A stretch of 53,186 bases of DNA from an uncultured beta proteobacterium (GTDB lineage Bacteria > Pseudomonadota > Gammaproteobacteria > Burkholderiales > SG8-39): the NCBI GenBank assembly GCA_903899705.1, contig CAIUKQ010000271.1:1-53186 (forward strand), written 5' to 3'. Numbering within the stretch: position 1 is the first letter of the stretch; the number at the start of each line of letters is the position of its first letter. Shown one piece after another: positions 17,374 through 25,597 of this stretch. Below the pieces are notes generated by a model. The model saw only the letters and a program-made list of their open reading frames with translations. It made no database searches and had not been told where the DNA came from. Both the position numbers and the translations under genes were made by a program.

Positions 17374-18966
17374 ATGCCCCTCATGACAGAACATCCATTG
17401 CGGCAATTTTTCCCTTCGGCGACAAGGCTTTGCGCAATTTTTGCCCTTGTCTGCCTGGGCTCTCCCGCCGTGGCGCAGCAGGCGCCGGTCGCCGAGGCGG
17501 TTCGCATCTTGCCGGCGTCCGTGCCCGCAGGCGGAAACGCAGCTGACGACCGCGCGGCAATCCCGGCAAAATCCGCCATGGAACCCATCAGCGAAGTGCG
17601 CGAGGTGAAGGATCCGGTCAGGGTCGCCCGAACCATCGACCTCATCACCCCCCAGGACGATTTGTGGGACCGCATCAGGAACGGCTTTTCGATGCAGCAA
17701 CTCTACGGGCCACTGGTCGAGAACCAGCAGGTCTGGTACGCCGCCCGGCCGCAAATGATCAAGATCTTTGCCGAGCGAAGCCGGCGTTACCTGTACCACA
17801 TCGTTGACGAACTGGAAAAACGCGGCATGCCCACCGAACTGGCGCTGCTGCCCATGGTGGAATCCGCCTTCAACCCAATGGCCTTTTCGAGCGCCAAGGC
17901 CTCGGGGCTGTGGCAGTTCATCCCCGCGACCGGCAAGCGCTACGAGTTGCAGCAAAACTGGTGGTATGACGGCCGCCGCGACATCCTGGCCTCCACCACC
18001 GCAGCCCTGGATTACATGCAGTTCCTGTACGACATGCACGGCGACTGGCACCTGGCACTGGCCTCTTACAACTGGGGCGAAAACGCCGTGGCCAAGGCCA
18101 TCGAACGCAACAAGGCAAAGGGCCTGCCCACTGATTACGCCAGTCTGACCATGCCGGCGGAGACGCGCTACTACGTGCCCAAGCTCCAGGCACTGAAGAA
18201 CATCATCGCGAAACCCGAATTGTTCGGCATCAACCTTGACCTTATTCCCAACCAGCCTTACTTCGTCACAGTCGAGAAGAACAAGGACATCGACATCAAG
18301 CTCGCCGCCCGCCTCGCGGACATGTCGGTGGAGGAACTGGTGGCCCTGAATCCCGCGCACAACCGGCTCGTGCTTTCCGCCGCGCAGACGCAGAAGCTGG
18401 TGCTCCCGGCCGACCGCGCCGATATATTCCGGGCCAATCTCGCCAACTATTCGGAACCCCTGTCCTCCTGGGAAACCTACACCCTGAGAAAGGGTGACAC
18501 GCTGGAGCAGCTGGCCGCCGCTTACGGCATCGCCATTGGAAAACTGAAGGCGGCCAACGGCATCGGCGTGAGAACGAAGGTCGGCCCGGGATACCAGCTC
18601 ATGCTGCCGGTCAAGGGCTCCGATGCCGCCGCCGAACCCCTGCCCGTGGGCTATACCGCGCCCATCCAGTTCGAGCGTGCCGCGCCGCGCACCGAAACCC
18701 GGAAGATTTTCCATACGGTGCAGCGTGGCGAAACCCTGCCGGGCATCGCGGCGAAGTACAAGGTGAGCGTGGATGACCTGCGCCGATGGAACAGCATTGG
18801 ACGCCTGTTCGCAGGCCAGAAGGTGGCGATTGAGCAGGCGGTTGCCGTGTCCACCTGGAGTCGCAAGGCCACACAGGGAAAACCGAAGAAGACGGCGGCA
18901 ACCGCCGGCGTTCGCAAGGCTTCCACGCCCGCGACAAAAAAGAAGCCCCAGCCCACCCGGGGATAA
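17374..18966 (+). CDS. mltD: Membrane-bound lytic murein transglycosylase D with LysM domains
   Basis: Peptidoglycan-cleaving transglycosylase of about 530 residues. After a signal sequence (ATRLCAIFALVCLGSPAVAQ) comes the family 1 SLT domain with catalytic glutamate in VESAFNP, followed by SGLWQFIPATGKRY and a YNWGENAV-type segment. Two C-terminal LysM repeats are clear (YTLRKGDTLEQLAAAYGI and HTVQRGETLPGIAAKYKV) and a more degenerate one precedes them. The basic, lysine-rich tail ends KKKPQPTRG. No lipobox cysteine is evident, so anchoring by lipid is not supported. The start is uncertain among 17374, 17383 and a TTG at 17338. Confidence 0.93.
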   Translation: MPLMTEHPLRQFFPSATRLCAIFALVCLGSPAVAQQAPVAEAVRILPASVPAGGNAADDRAAIPAKSAMEPISEVREVKDPVRVARTIDLITPQDDLWDRIRNGFSMQQLYGPLVENQQVWYAARPQMIKIFAERSRRYLYHIVDELEKRGMPTELALLPMVESAFNPMAFSSAKASGLWQFIPATGKRYELQQNWWYDGRRDILASTTAALDYMQFLYDMHGDWHLALASYNWGENAVAKAIERNKAKGLPTDYASLTMPAETRYYVPKLQALKNIIAKPELFGINLDLIPNQPYFVTVEKNKDIDIKLAARLADMSVEELVALNPAHNRLVLSAAQTQKLVLPADRADIFRANLANYSEPLSSWETYTLRKGDTLEQLAAAYGIAIGKLKAANGIGVRTKVGPGYQLMLPVKGSDAAAEPLPVGYTAPIQFERAAPRTETRKIFHTVQRGETLPGIAAKYKVSVDDLRRWNSIGRLFAGQKVAIEQAVAVSTWSRKATQGKPKKTAATAGVRKASTPATKKKPQPTRG

Positions 18967-19019
18967 GTTCCCGGATTTTGCTTAACCCGTTTTTTTAATC
19001 ACATCGGTTCAAAAGCCCC

Positions 19020-20186
19020 ATGTCCTGGGATAACACCACGCTTTTCTCCGACGACAATGCCGATGACCTCGCTTTCCGGCGCGAAGTCCGGCAGTGGATT
19101 GCGCGGAACTGCCCTGCCGACCTCATCAATCGTCCGGACCGGGTCAATCCCCCGGAAATGAAGCCCTGGCATCGCAAGCTCCATGAGCGAGGCTGGATCG
19201 CGCCCCACTGGCCCCGCGAATATGGCGGCATGGGCGCAACGCTGAAACAGCAGATCATTCTGTATGAAGAGATCAACCGGGCGGGTGCACCGACACCGTT
19301 CCAGCATGGGTTGAATCTGGCCGGTCCGATCATCATGCAGGCCGGCACCGCCGAGCAGAAAGCCAGGCATCTGCCGGGCATCCTGTCGGGCGACATGGTC
19401 TGGTGCCAGGGATACTCGGAAACCGGCGCCGGCTCCGACCTTGCCAGCCTCAAGACGCGCGCGGTGCTCGAGGGCGACCACTTCATCGTCAACGGCCACA
19501 AGATATGGACCACCAACGGTCCCTGGGCCGACTGGATGTTTGCGCTCGTCCGCACGGACACAGAAGGCCCGCGGCAGGCCGGCATCAGCATGCTGCTGAT
19601 CGACATGAAATCCCCGGGGATCACGGTGCAGCCGATCAGGAATATCGCAGGGCAAGCCGAATTCGCGCAGGAATTTTTCGACAACGTAAGGGTGCCCCGA
19701 GAGAATCTGGTGGGCACGCTCAACGGCGGATGGAAGCTCGCCAATATTGTTCTGGGCAACGAGCGATTCACCACCGGCAGCCCCCGCGCCGCGGCGCTGC
19801 GACTCAACAAGGCGCGCGAAGTGGCGCGGGTTTCGGGAGCCATCGGCGACCCGGCTTTCCGCCAGCAACTCGCGCAGATGGAAATCGAGCTTCTCGCCTT
19901 TTCGGCGTTCTACCATCATGGTGCATCGCTGGCCGCCGCCGGCAAGGCCCCCGTGTCCATGGGGCCGGTGATGAAAGTCTTCGGCGGGGACCTTTCCCAT
20001 CGCGCAGCCGAACTCGTGATGCAGGCGGCAGGCACGCTCGGGCCCGAAATGCAGAGGATCCGGCTGGCTGACGGCGAACACGACGTTGCCGGGGACCTGT
20101 TTGCTTCGCGCATCAGCGTGGTGGGCGGCGGCACCACCGAAATCCAGAAGAACATCATTTCAAAACGCGTACTCGACCTGCCCTGA
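19020..20186 (+). CDS. Acyl-CoA dehydrogenase
   Basis: FAD-dependent acyl-CoA dehydrogenase of 388 residues, cytoplasmic, forming the 2,3-double bond of an acyl-CoA. Signatures: WCQGYSETGAGSDLASLKTRA in the middle domain and VVGGGTTEIQKNIISKRVLDLP at the C terminus. The FAD-binding and helical domains look complete. No ETF gene is in the window. It is followed 86 bp later by an enoyl-CoA hydratase gene on the same strand, so the pair fits two successive beta-oxidation-like steps. The upstream ribosome site is weak. Confidence 0.92.
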   Translation: MSWDNTTLFSDDNADDLAFRREVRQWIARNCPADLINRPDRVNPPEMKPWHRKLHERGWIAPHWPREYGGMGATLKQQIILYEEINRAGAPTPFQHGLNLAGPIIMQAGTAEQKARHLPGILSGDMVWCQGYSETGAGSDLASLKTRAVLEGDHFIVNGHKIWTTNGPWADWMFALVRTDTEGPRQAGISMLLIDMKSPGITVQPIRNIAGQAEFAQEFFDNVRVPRENLVGTLNGGWKLANIVLGNERFTTGSPRAAALRLNKAREVARVSGAIGDPAFRQQLAQMEIELLAFSAFYHHGASLAAAGKAPVSMGPVMKVFGGDLSHRAAELVMQAAGTLGPEMQRIRLADGEHDVAGDLFASRISVVGGGTTEIQKNIISKRVLDLP

Positions 20187-20272
20187 ATAAAAGGGAACAG
20201 GGCCCCTCTTTTCAACAAGGCCCGGCTTGAAAAAATTGAGCCTGGCCGTTATATCAGTCCGGAGATACCCGC

Positions 20273-21037
20273 ATGACCCAGATCCTCGCCGACGTCGACT
20301 CCCGCGGCATTGCAACCGTCATCATCAACCGGCCCGACAAGGCCAACAGCTACACCATGGGCATGTTCAACGAACTGGCCGACCACATTGAAAAATGGGG
20401 AAACGACGCCACCGTGCGCGCCATAGTGCTTCGTGGCGCGGGCAAGCACTTTTCCGCGGGTGCCGCCATTGGCGAACCCTCGGTGGTGCCCGCTTCCGGG
20501 CATGTTCGTGACAGTTTCGAAATCTGCCAATTGATCGACGCCTGCCCTGTGCCGACCATCGCGCTGATCCAAGGCGCCTGCGTCGGTGGCGGCATGGCCA
20601 TCGCGGCCTGTTGCGACATGAACGTCGCCAGCCGCAGTGCATTCTTCTCGATTCCGGAAGCCCGCCTGGGCATGACCTCGGGTGCGCTGAGCGTTTATTT
20701 CCAGCGCGCCATTGGTGCCGGCAATTTCAGGCGTTACGCGCAGACCGGCGAGCGTTTTTCCTCGGAAGACGCCCAGCGCATGGGTTTCGTGCAAACAATG
20801 TGCGAACCCGACAAGCTCGAGGACACCTTGCAGCGCCTGATCAGCGAACTGCTCCTCTCCGGGCCGAACGCAACGCGGGCGGTCAAGAAGACGTCAAAGA
20901 TGCTTTCCGACAATCCGCTCACGCCTGCGCTGATCGACCGCATACAGGCCGATTTTGCCGCCTCGCAGAATTCGGACGAATCTCGTGAAGGCAGGGCGAG
21001 CTTTCGCGAGAAGCGCAAGCCCGCCTGGTACCGCTGA
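20273..21037 (+). CDS. Enoyl-CoA hydratase/isomerase
   Basis: Crotonase-fold protein of 254 residues. The CoA-binding and oxyanion regions are visible as GAGKHFSAGAAIGEPSV and GACVGGGMAIAACCDMNVAS, followed by FFSIPEARLGMTSGALSVYFQRAIG. The glutamate of IPEARLGM lies where one catalytic acid of hydratases sits. It is paralogous to the enoyl-CoA hydratase at 39.1 kb, with which it shares the C-terminal EGRASFREKRKPAWYR-type ending. Ribosome site CGGAGATACCCGC. It ends 8 bp from a convergent amidohydrolase gene. Confidence 0.92.
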   Translation: MTQILADVDSRGIATVIINRPDKANSYTMGMFNELADHIEKWGNDATVRAIVLRGAGKHFSAGAAIGEPSVVPASGHVRDSFEICQLIDACPVPTIALIQGACVGGGMAIAACCDMNVASRSAFFSIPEARLGMTSGALSVYFQRAIGAGNFRRYAQTGERFSSEDAQRMGFVQTMCEPDKLEDTLQRLISELLLSGPNATRAVKKTSKMLSDNPLTPALIDRIQADFAASQNSDESREGRASFREKRKPAWYR

Positions 21038-21045
21038 AGAGCCCC

Positions 21046-22104
21046 TCAGGCCGCCTTCGCCAGTTTTTGCACGTCCAGGCCAAACAGCTTCTCGGCATTG
21101 GTCGACAGCAGTTTCCTTCTCGTCTCCGCCGGCAGGTGCCCCAGATTGCGCTCGATGTAGCGCTTGGAATTCGGCCAGGTTGAGTTCTGGTGTGGGTAGT
21201 CGTTGGACCACATGCAGTTGTCCTGTCCCCACCACTCGAACATGTGCCCACCGACCGCGTCACGGAAAAACGTGCAGTAGATCTGTGAGTTGAAGTACTC
21301 GCTCGGATCCTTCTTGATCGGCAGCGGATTCTTGCTCAGGAAGCGACGGTAGTAGTAATCCCACTGCTGCAGATAAAACGGCGCCCAGCCCACTTCATTT
21401 TCCACCGAGAGGAATCTCAGTTTCGGAAAGCGTTCGAGCACGCCATAGCAGATCAGGTCGAAGGTCGCGTTGGCGATTTCATCCATCTTCATGTTGACGC
21501 TGCCGCGGTAATTCTCCACGCCGCGCCCGGTGAAATATTCGGGATTCTTGTGATAGCCGTGACCGGTCAGGATATGCAGGCTGACCGGCATGTTCAGGTC
21601 CTGCGAGGCGGCCCAGAATTTGTCGTAGTGGCTGGAACGGAACGGAAGGTCGGGATGCGGCGCCTGCCAGATGATCGATCCCTTCATGCCGGCCTTCGCG
21701 CAGCGCTCAAGCTCCGCCACCGCATGATCCACATCATAAATGGAGATCGCGGCAATGCCCACCAGCCGGTCCGGGGCAACGCTGATGTAATCGATCAGCC
21801 AGTCGTTGTACGCGCGAAAGCAGGCCTGCTGCAGGCGCACATCATCCATGCCAAACACGCCCAGCAAATGCGTCGGGTACAGCACCTCGGCGGATACGCC
21901 ATCTGTGGCCATTTCCTTGAGACGCTCACCGGGAATGCTTCCTCCCGGATGATCCTGAAAACTCTCGCCCACCTTCAGCTTCGGGAAAAGCGGCGCCGCA
22001 TCGCGGAATTCCTTCGGAACCCGCTCTTTCAAAATTTCCGACGGCTCGATGACATGCGAGTCGGCTGAAATCAGAACTTCATCTATGCCCGATATGTTGA
22101 TCAT
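21046..22104 (-). CDS. Amidohydrolase-2 family metal-dependent hydrolase/decarboxylase
   Basis: TIM-barrel protein of 352 residues in the ACMSD/gamma-resorcylate decarboxylase-like branch of the amidohydrolase superfamily. It opens with ISADSHVIEPSEI, contains SVENEVGWAPF in the middle and a late SNDYPHQNSTWPNS that supplies the aspartate/histidine end of the metal site. The ATG at 22104 is preferred because GAGGAGAGGGAAAAA precedes it; the track start at 22266 adds an unrelated leader. The likely role is decarboxylation or hydrolysis of an aromatic acid intermediate. No signal peptide. It is divergent from Bug-5. Confidence 0.88.
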   Translation of the reverse strand: MINISGIDEVLISADSHVIEPSEILKERVPKEFRDAAPLFPKLKVGESFQDHPGGSIPGERLKEMATDGVSAEVLYPTHLLGVFGMDDVRLQQACFRAYNDWLIDYISVAPDRLVGIAAISIYDVDHAVAELERCAKAGMKGSIIWQAPHPDLPFRSSHYDKFWAASQDLNMPVSLHILTGHGYHKNPEYFTGRGVENYRGSVNMKMDEIANATFDLICYGVLERFPKLRFLSVENEVGWAPFYLQQWDYYYRRFLSKNPLPIKKDPSEYFNSQIYCTFFRDAVGGHMFEWWGQDNCMWSNDYPHQNSTWPNSKRYIERNLGHLPAETRRKLLSTNAEKLFGLDVQKLAKAA

Positions 22105-22286
22105 TTTTTCCCTCTCCTCTGTCGATCCCGAAAGTATAGTCTTGTCGAAAAAGCGGCGCGCAACTTGAATGGAATCCTCGCCGGCCGCCTTTTTGTGCAC
22201 AGCCCCCTGGGACACCGAACACCGCCTTTGTAGCAGAATGCCTGTCCACGGCGTTTCCATTGTCATTACGATTACCTGTGCAAACC

Positions 22287-23264
22287 ATGACCCCTATCAA
22301 CAAATCCATTTCATATTGCGCGCTGGCTTTTGCTTTGGCGCTTGGTTCTCGCTGCGCAGGGGCCCAGACCTTTCCCTCCAGACCCGTGCGCATCATCGTC
22401 CCCGTCGCCGCGGGCGGCGGCGTGGACGTGATCGCGCGCGCCTATGCGGTGAAGATGAGTGAGTCCTGGAAGCAACCGGTGTTCGTGGAGAATCGCGTCG
22501 GTGCCGGCACCATCATCGGCACGGACTTCGTAGCCAAGGCCGCGCCCGACGGCCACACGCTGCTGTTTTCCTCCATGAGCGTCGCGGTGAATGCCGTGCT
22601 TTTCCGCAAACTCCCCTTTGATCCGCTAAAGGACATTGCGCCGGTGGGTCAGATCACGGGCAATTCGTTTTTCATGGCGGCAAGCCCTGCAATTGGCGCC
22701 GACGTGAAGAGCCTGCTGACGGCCATTCGCGCGCAACCGAACAAGTTCAACTATGGCTCCACCGGCCCCGGCAGCATCGCGCACCTGGTCGGCGAGGTGT
22801 TTCGTCTGGAAACCAATATCGACGTGGTGCACATCCCCTACAAGAATGATGCAGGCGTCATTGCCGCCATTCTTGCCGGAGAAGTCCACTACGGCTTCCT
22901 GCCCTCCAGCGCGGTGATGCCGCAGGCGCGTGCCGGAAAAATCCGTGCGCTTGCCGTGACCTGCCGGGCGCGCTCGAAGCAATTCCCCGAGTTGCCCACC
23001 ATGATTGAATCAGGCGTTCCAAATTTCGATTTCGAGACCTGGGTCGGCGCCTTCGCCACGGGTGGCACTCCGGTCGATATTCAGAACCGCATCAGCGCCG
23101 AAGTGGCCAGAGTCCTGAAACTGCCGGACATCATCGAGCGGTTGCCCTCATGGGGGGGCGAAGGCATCGGCAGCAGCCCCGAGGAATTTACCAAACGCTA
23201 CCGCGACGACATCGCGCGATACGGCAAGGTAGTCAGGGACGCCAAGGTACCCACCCTGGACTGA
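22287..23264 (+). CDS. Bug/TctC-family solute-binding protein (Bug-5)
   Basis: Exported protein of 325 residues. Signal peptide SYCALAFALALGSRCAGAQ, then TFPSRPVRIIVPVAAGGGVDVIARAYAVKMSES, and AKAAPDGHTLLF, where histidine replaces the usual tyrosine. Lobe-2 strand DVVHIPYKNDAGVIAAILAGEVHYG is typical. I use the ATG at 22287, although its ribosome site is poor. The gene is isolated on the plus strand between two minus-strand genes; the 182-bp divergent gap in front of it should hold its promoter. It ends at an inverted repeat. Confidence 0.88.
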   Translation: MTPINKSISYCALAFALALGSRCAGAQTFPSRPVRIIVPVAAGGGVDVIARAYAVKMSESWKQPVFVENRVGAGTIIGTDFVAKAAPDGHTLLFSSMSVAVNAVLFRKLPFDPLKDIAPVGQITGNSFFMAASPAIGADVKSLLTAIRAQPNKFNYGSTGPGSIAHLVGEVFRLETNIDVVHIPYKNDAGVIAAILAGEVHYGFLPSSAVMPQARAGKIRALAVTCRARSKQFPELPTMIESGVPNFDFETWVGAFATGGTPVDIQNRISAEVARVLKLPDIIERLPSWGGEGIGSSPEEFTKRYRDDIARYGKVVRDAKVPTLD

Positions 23265-23267
23265 AAT

Positions 23268-23312
23268 AACCGTGGTACGTCCCCCATTTGAAACCGGGGA
23301 CGTACCACGGTT
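23268..23312. repeat. 17-bp inverted repeat, possible bidirectional terminator
   Basis: AACCGTGGTACGTCCCC is followed 11 bases later by its exact reverse complement GGGGACGTACCACGGTT. It lies between the convergent genes Bug-5 and the metallo-beta-lactamase-fold gene. A stem this long could terminate transcripts from both sides, but T-tracts are short. Its palindromic composition is also that of REP-like intergenic elements; no second copy occurs in this window as far as I can see. Confidence 0.75.
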
Positions 23313-23324
23313 TGCCGGACCGTC

Positions 23325-24263
23325 CTAGCGTTTCAGCGAGTTGTAGATGCCGCGCACAAACACATCACTTTGCTGCGGGTTCGCGCCGGTCTGCTTGTCG
23401 AGATCGGGGAATGGTTTTGCCGCAACGGCTTCCTGCTCGGTTTTTCCATCGGCAGCAAGTTTGGCCACACGGTCGCGCGCGGTGGCAAGCACCGTGCGAT
23501 AGCTGACAAGGGTATTCCGGTCCGCCAGCGGCCCATGGCCCGGCACCACCTTCGTCTTGTCATTGGCAATTTTCAGATAGCCGTCGACCGCGGAAATCAG
23601 ACCGCCGATGCTGCCGCCATTGGTGTAATCAACCAGCGGATAGCGGCCCAGCGTGACAATGTCTCCGGTGGACAATACGTTGGCATCGGCAAAGTACACG
23701 TAGCTGTCGCCATCGGTGTGCGCATTGGCCGGATGCCCGACCCTGGCGACGCGACCGCCCGCGCTGAGCCTCAGATCCTTCGTGTACGGGCGTTTCGGAA
23801 TCATGGATTTTTCCGCCGGCGCCGTCTTCGAGCCGGTGAACGGGTTGGTCGTGCCCGCGGCCAGGCGCTTGCCGACATTTTCATTCGCGACCACTGTCAC
23901 GCCTTCCGCGGCAAATGCGGCGTTGCCGCCGGTGTGGTCGCCGTGATAATGGGTGTTGACCAGATACTTCACCGGTACGCCAGCCACTGCAAGGATCACC
24001 GCCTTGATCTTGTCGTGCATGGGCGCAAACTGCCCGTCGACCATGATGGCGCCATCCCTGCCCGCCGCCACGGTGACATTGCCGCCCACACCCTCCAGCA
24101 TGAAAGTGTCGTGGCCCAGATCGGTGACCTTGACCTGCGCAGCGGCGAAATCGGTTTGCTGCGCATGGGCCGCCGTCGAAAAAACGAATGCCGCCACAGC
24201 AAGCAGCCTCAATGCGGTTGCTTTCCTCAGTGTGGTTAGTTTTCTCACCGTGGTTACTTTCAT
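23325..24263 (-). CDS. Exported metallo-beta-lactamase-fold hydrolase
   Basis: MBL-fold protein of 312 residues with a signal peptide (ATALRLLAVAAFVFSTAAHAQ) after a basic N terminus. The zinc motif NTHYHGDHTGGN is complete, with later ligands plausible in GHPANAHTDGDSYVYF and VVPGHGPLAD. It resembles the periplasmic MBL group that includes quinoprotein-associated and cyclase-like hydrolases, not a classical beta-lactamase. The start at 24263 follows GGAGGAGGGAT. Its neighbours are an amidohydrolase with a Tat-type signal and an exported PQQ-like protein, which suggests joint action outside the cytoplasm. Confidence 0.88.
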   Translation of the reverse strand: MKVTTVRKLTTLRKATALRLLAVAAFVFSTAAHAQQTDFAAAQVKVTDLGHDTFMLEGVGGNVTVAAGRDGAIMVDGQFAPMHDKIKAVILAVAGVPVKYLVNTHYHGDHTGGNAAFAAEGVTVVANENVGKRLAAGTTNPFTGSKTAPAEKSMIPKRPYTKDLRLSAGGRVARVGHPANAHTDGDSYVYFADANVLSTGDIVTLGRYPLVDYTNGGSIGGLISAVDGYLKIANDKTKVVPGHGPLADRNTLVSYRTVLATARDRVAKLAADGKTEQEAVAAKPFPDLDKQTGANPQQSDVFVRGIYNSLKR

Positions 24264-24416
24264 ATCCCTCCTCCGTCCTTGATTGATACTGCAGTGGTCG
24301 CGTGCACTACCGCGTTTTCTCTCCTGAGACGGCAAACGCATCGGGGCGCTCTGATATTCCCCTGGGCAATGCAAATTCCGCGGGACACAGATTGAATCGT
24401 GACAACGCCAATCCGC

Positions 24417-25523
24417 TCAGGCCGGCAGTCCCAACAGTTTGGCTGCGTTGTCACCCAGGATCGCCCGCTTCTCGGCATCGCTCAGCGACGCCGTATTGAG
24501 GATGTGATCCACCGCATCATTGGTCCACCCGGCCGGAAAATCACTGCCCAACATGACCTGGCCGACACCCGCCTCGGCGACCAGATGTCGCAAGCCTTCC
24601 GACGTGAACACCATGGAATCGAAATAGAGTTGTTTGATGTACTCGCTCGGCGCCTTCTTGATCGGTTTCATGGTCCTGCAGGGCGCGGGCGCACGGGTGG
24701 CACAGAGATCGGAACGGGCAATATAGGACGGAAGGTAGCCGCCGCCATGCGCCCCGCAAATCTTGAGGCCGGGATAACGGTCCAGTGTCCCCTCGAATAT
24801 CAGGTGCGACAGGGCCACAGTGGTTTCCAGGGGATTGCCAATGACATTGAACAGCGCGCCATTGCCCTGCAATCGTTTGCCGGCATCGGGGAATCCCTGG
24901 GGATGGATCAGAATCAGCGAGCCGAGCTCCTCCACTTTTGCCCAGAAGGGATTGAACCGGGGTGACGACAATTCTTCGCCATTGACACTGCCGCCGATCA
25001 GAAAGCCCTTCATCCCAAGTTTCTTCGCGCCCTGCTCCAACTGCTGCACCGCCATGTCAGGGTATTGCAGCGCGACACTGCCCATGCCGACGAAACGGTC
25101 CGGGTGGGCCGCGCACAGGGCGGCGATTTTCTCGTTCTGCAGCTGGACAATGCGCCGCGCCAGATCCTGATCGGCCCGGTACCAGAAGGGATTGATGCCG
25201 ACCGCCTGGATGTCGATGCCCTGTTCATCCATTTGCGCGAGGCGCGCGGCCGGAGTCTCCATGCTCCATTCGGCTTCAGTGCCCGCCGTGGGATTGTCGA
25301 GCTGGGTCCGGTATTCCTTGAACGTTTCCAGCACATTGATGATGTTGACGTGCGCGTGAATGTCGACGGTCCGGATCCTGCGACCGCCCACCACCACCTG
25401 CCGGCGCGTGCCTTTGCCGGCCGGCTCCGCCGCAGCCGCCATCGGTGCCCAGGGGCAGCCGCAAAAACACAGGCCCGCCGACGCGCCGGCGGCCCGTTTT
25501 AGAAAGGTTCTGCGATCAGACAT
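24417..25523 (-). CDS. Amidohydrolase with Tat-type signal peptide
   Basis: ACMSD-like TIM-barrel amidohydrolase of 368 residues with an N-terminal twin-arginine motif: DRRTFLKRAAGAS, then a small hydrophobic stretch with three cysteines (LCFCGCPW) and an AxA-type cleavage region near AAAAEP. The mature part has the metal motif VDIHAHVN, IHPQGFPDAG in the middle, KICGAHGGGYLPS, and a late MLGSDFPAGW. Most relatives are cytosolic, so predicted export as a folded metalloenzyme is unusual. It lies 153 bp upstream of the exported MBL gene and 74 bp downstream of the PQQ-like gene. Confidence 0.88.
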   Translation of the reverse strand: MSDRRTFLKRAAGASAGLCFCGCPWAPMAAAAEPAGKGTRRQVVVGGRRIRTVDIHAHVNIINVLETFKEYRTQLDNPTAGTEAEWSMETPAARLAQMDEQGIDIQAVGINPFWYRADQDLARRIVQLQNEKIAALCAAHPDRFVGMGSVALQYPDMAVQQLEQGAKKLGMKGFLIGGSVNGEELSSPRFNPFWAKVEELGSLILIHPQGFPDAGKRLQGNGALFNVIGNPLETTVALSHLIFEGTLDRYPGLKICGAHGGGYLPSYIARSDLCATRAPAPCRTMKPIKKAPSEYIKQLYFDSMVFTSEGLRHLVAEAGVGQVMLGSDFPAGWTNDAVDHILNTASLSDAEKRAILGDNAAKLLGLPA

Positions 25524-25597
25524 GGCAATCCCCCGAAAAGAAATTTCGATGCCCCCGGAAACAAGCGTCTAAACCACCCACTGCACGTGCGGAAATG

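Noticed and set aside
17290-18714. Minus-strand ORF of 474 residues
   Set aside because: Antisense to mltD, whose signal peptide, SLT and LysM domains are clear; the shadow product is histidine- and glycine-rich without a domain.
18999-20081. Minus-strand ORFs of 282 and 360 residues
   Set aside because: Antisense to the acyl-CoA dehydrogenase; no domain can be recognised in either.
20187-20272. Terminator after the acyl-CoA dehydrogenase gene
   Set aside because: The AAAAGGGAACAGGGCCCCTCTTTTC stretch pairs poorly and has no T-tract, so I do not call it.
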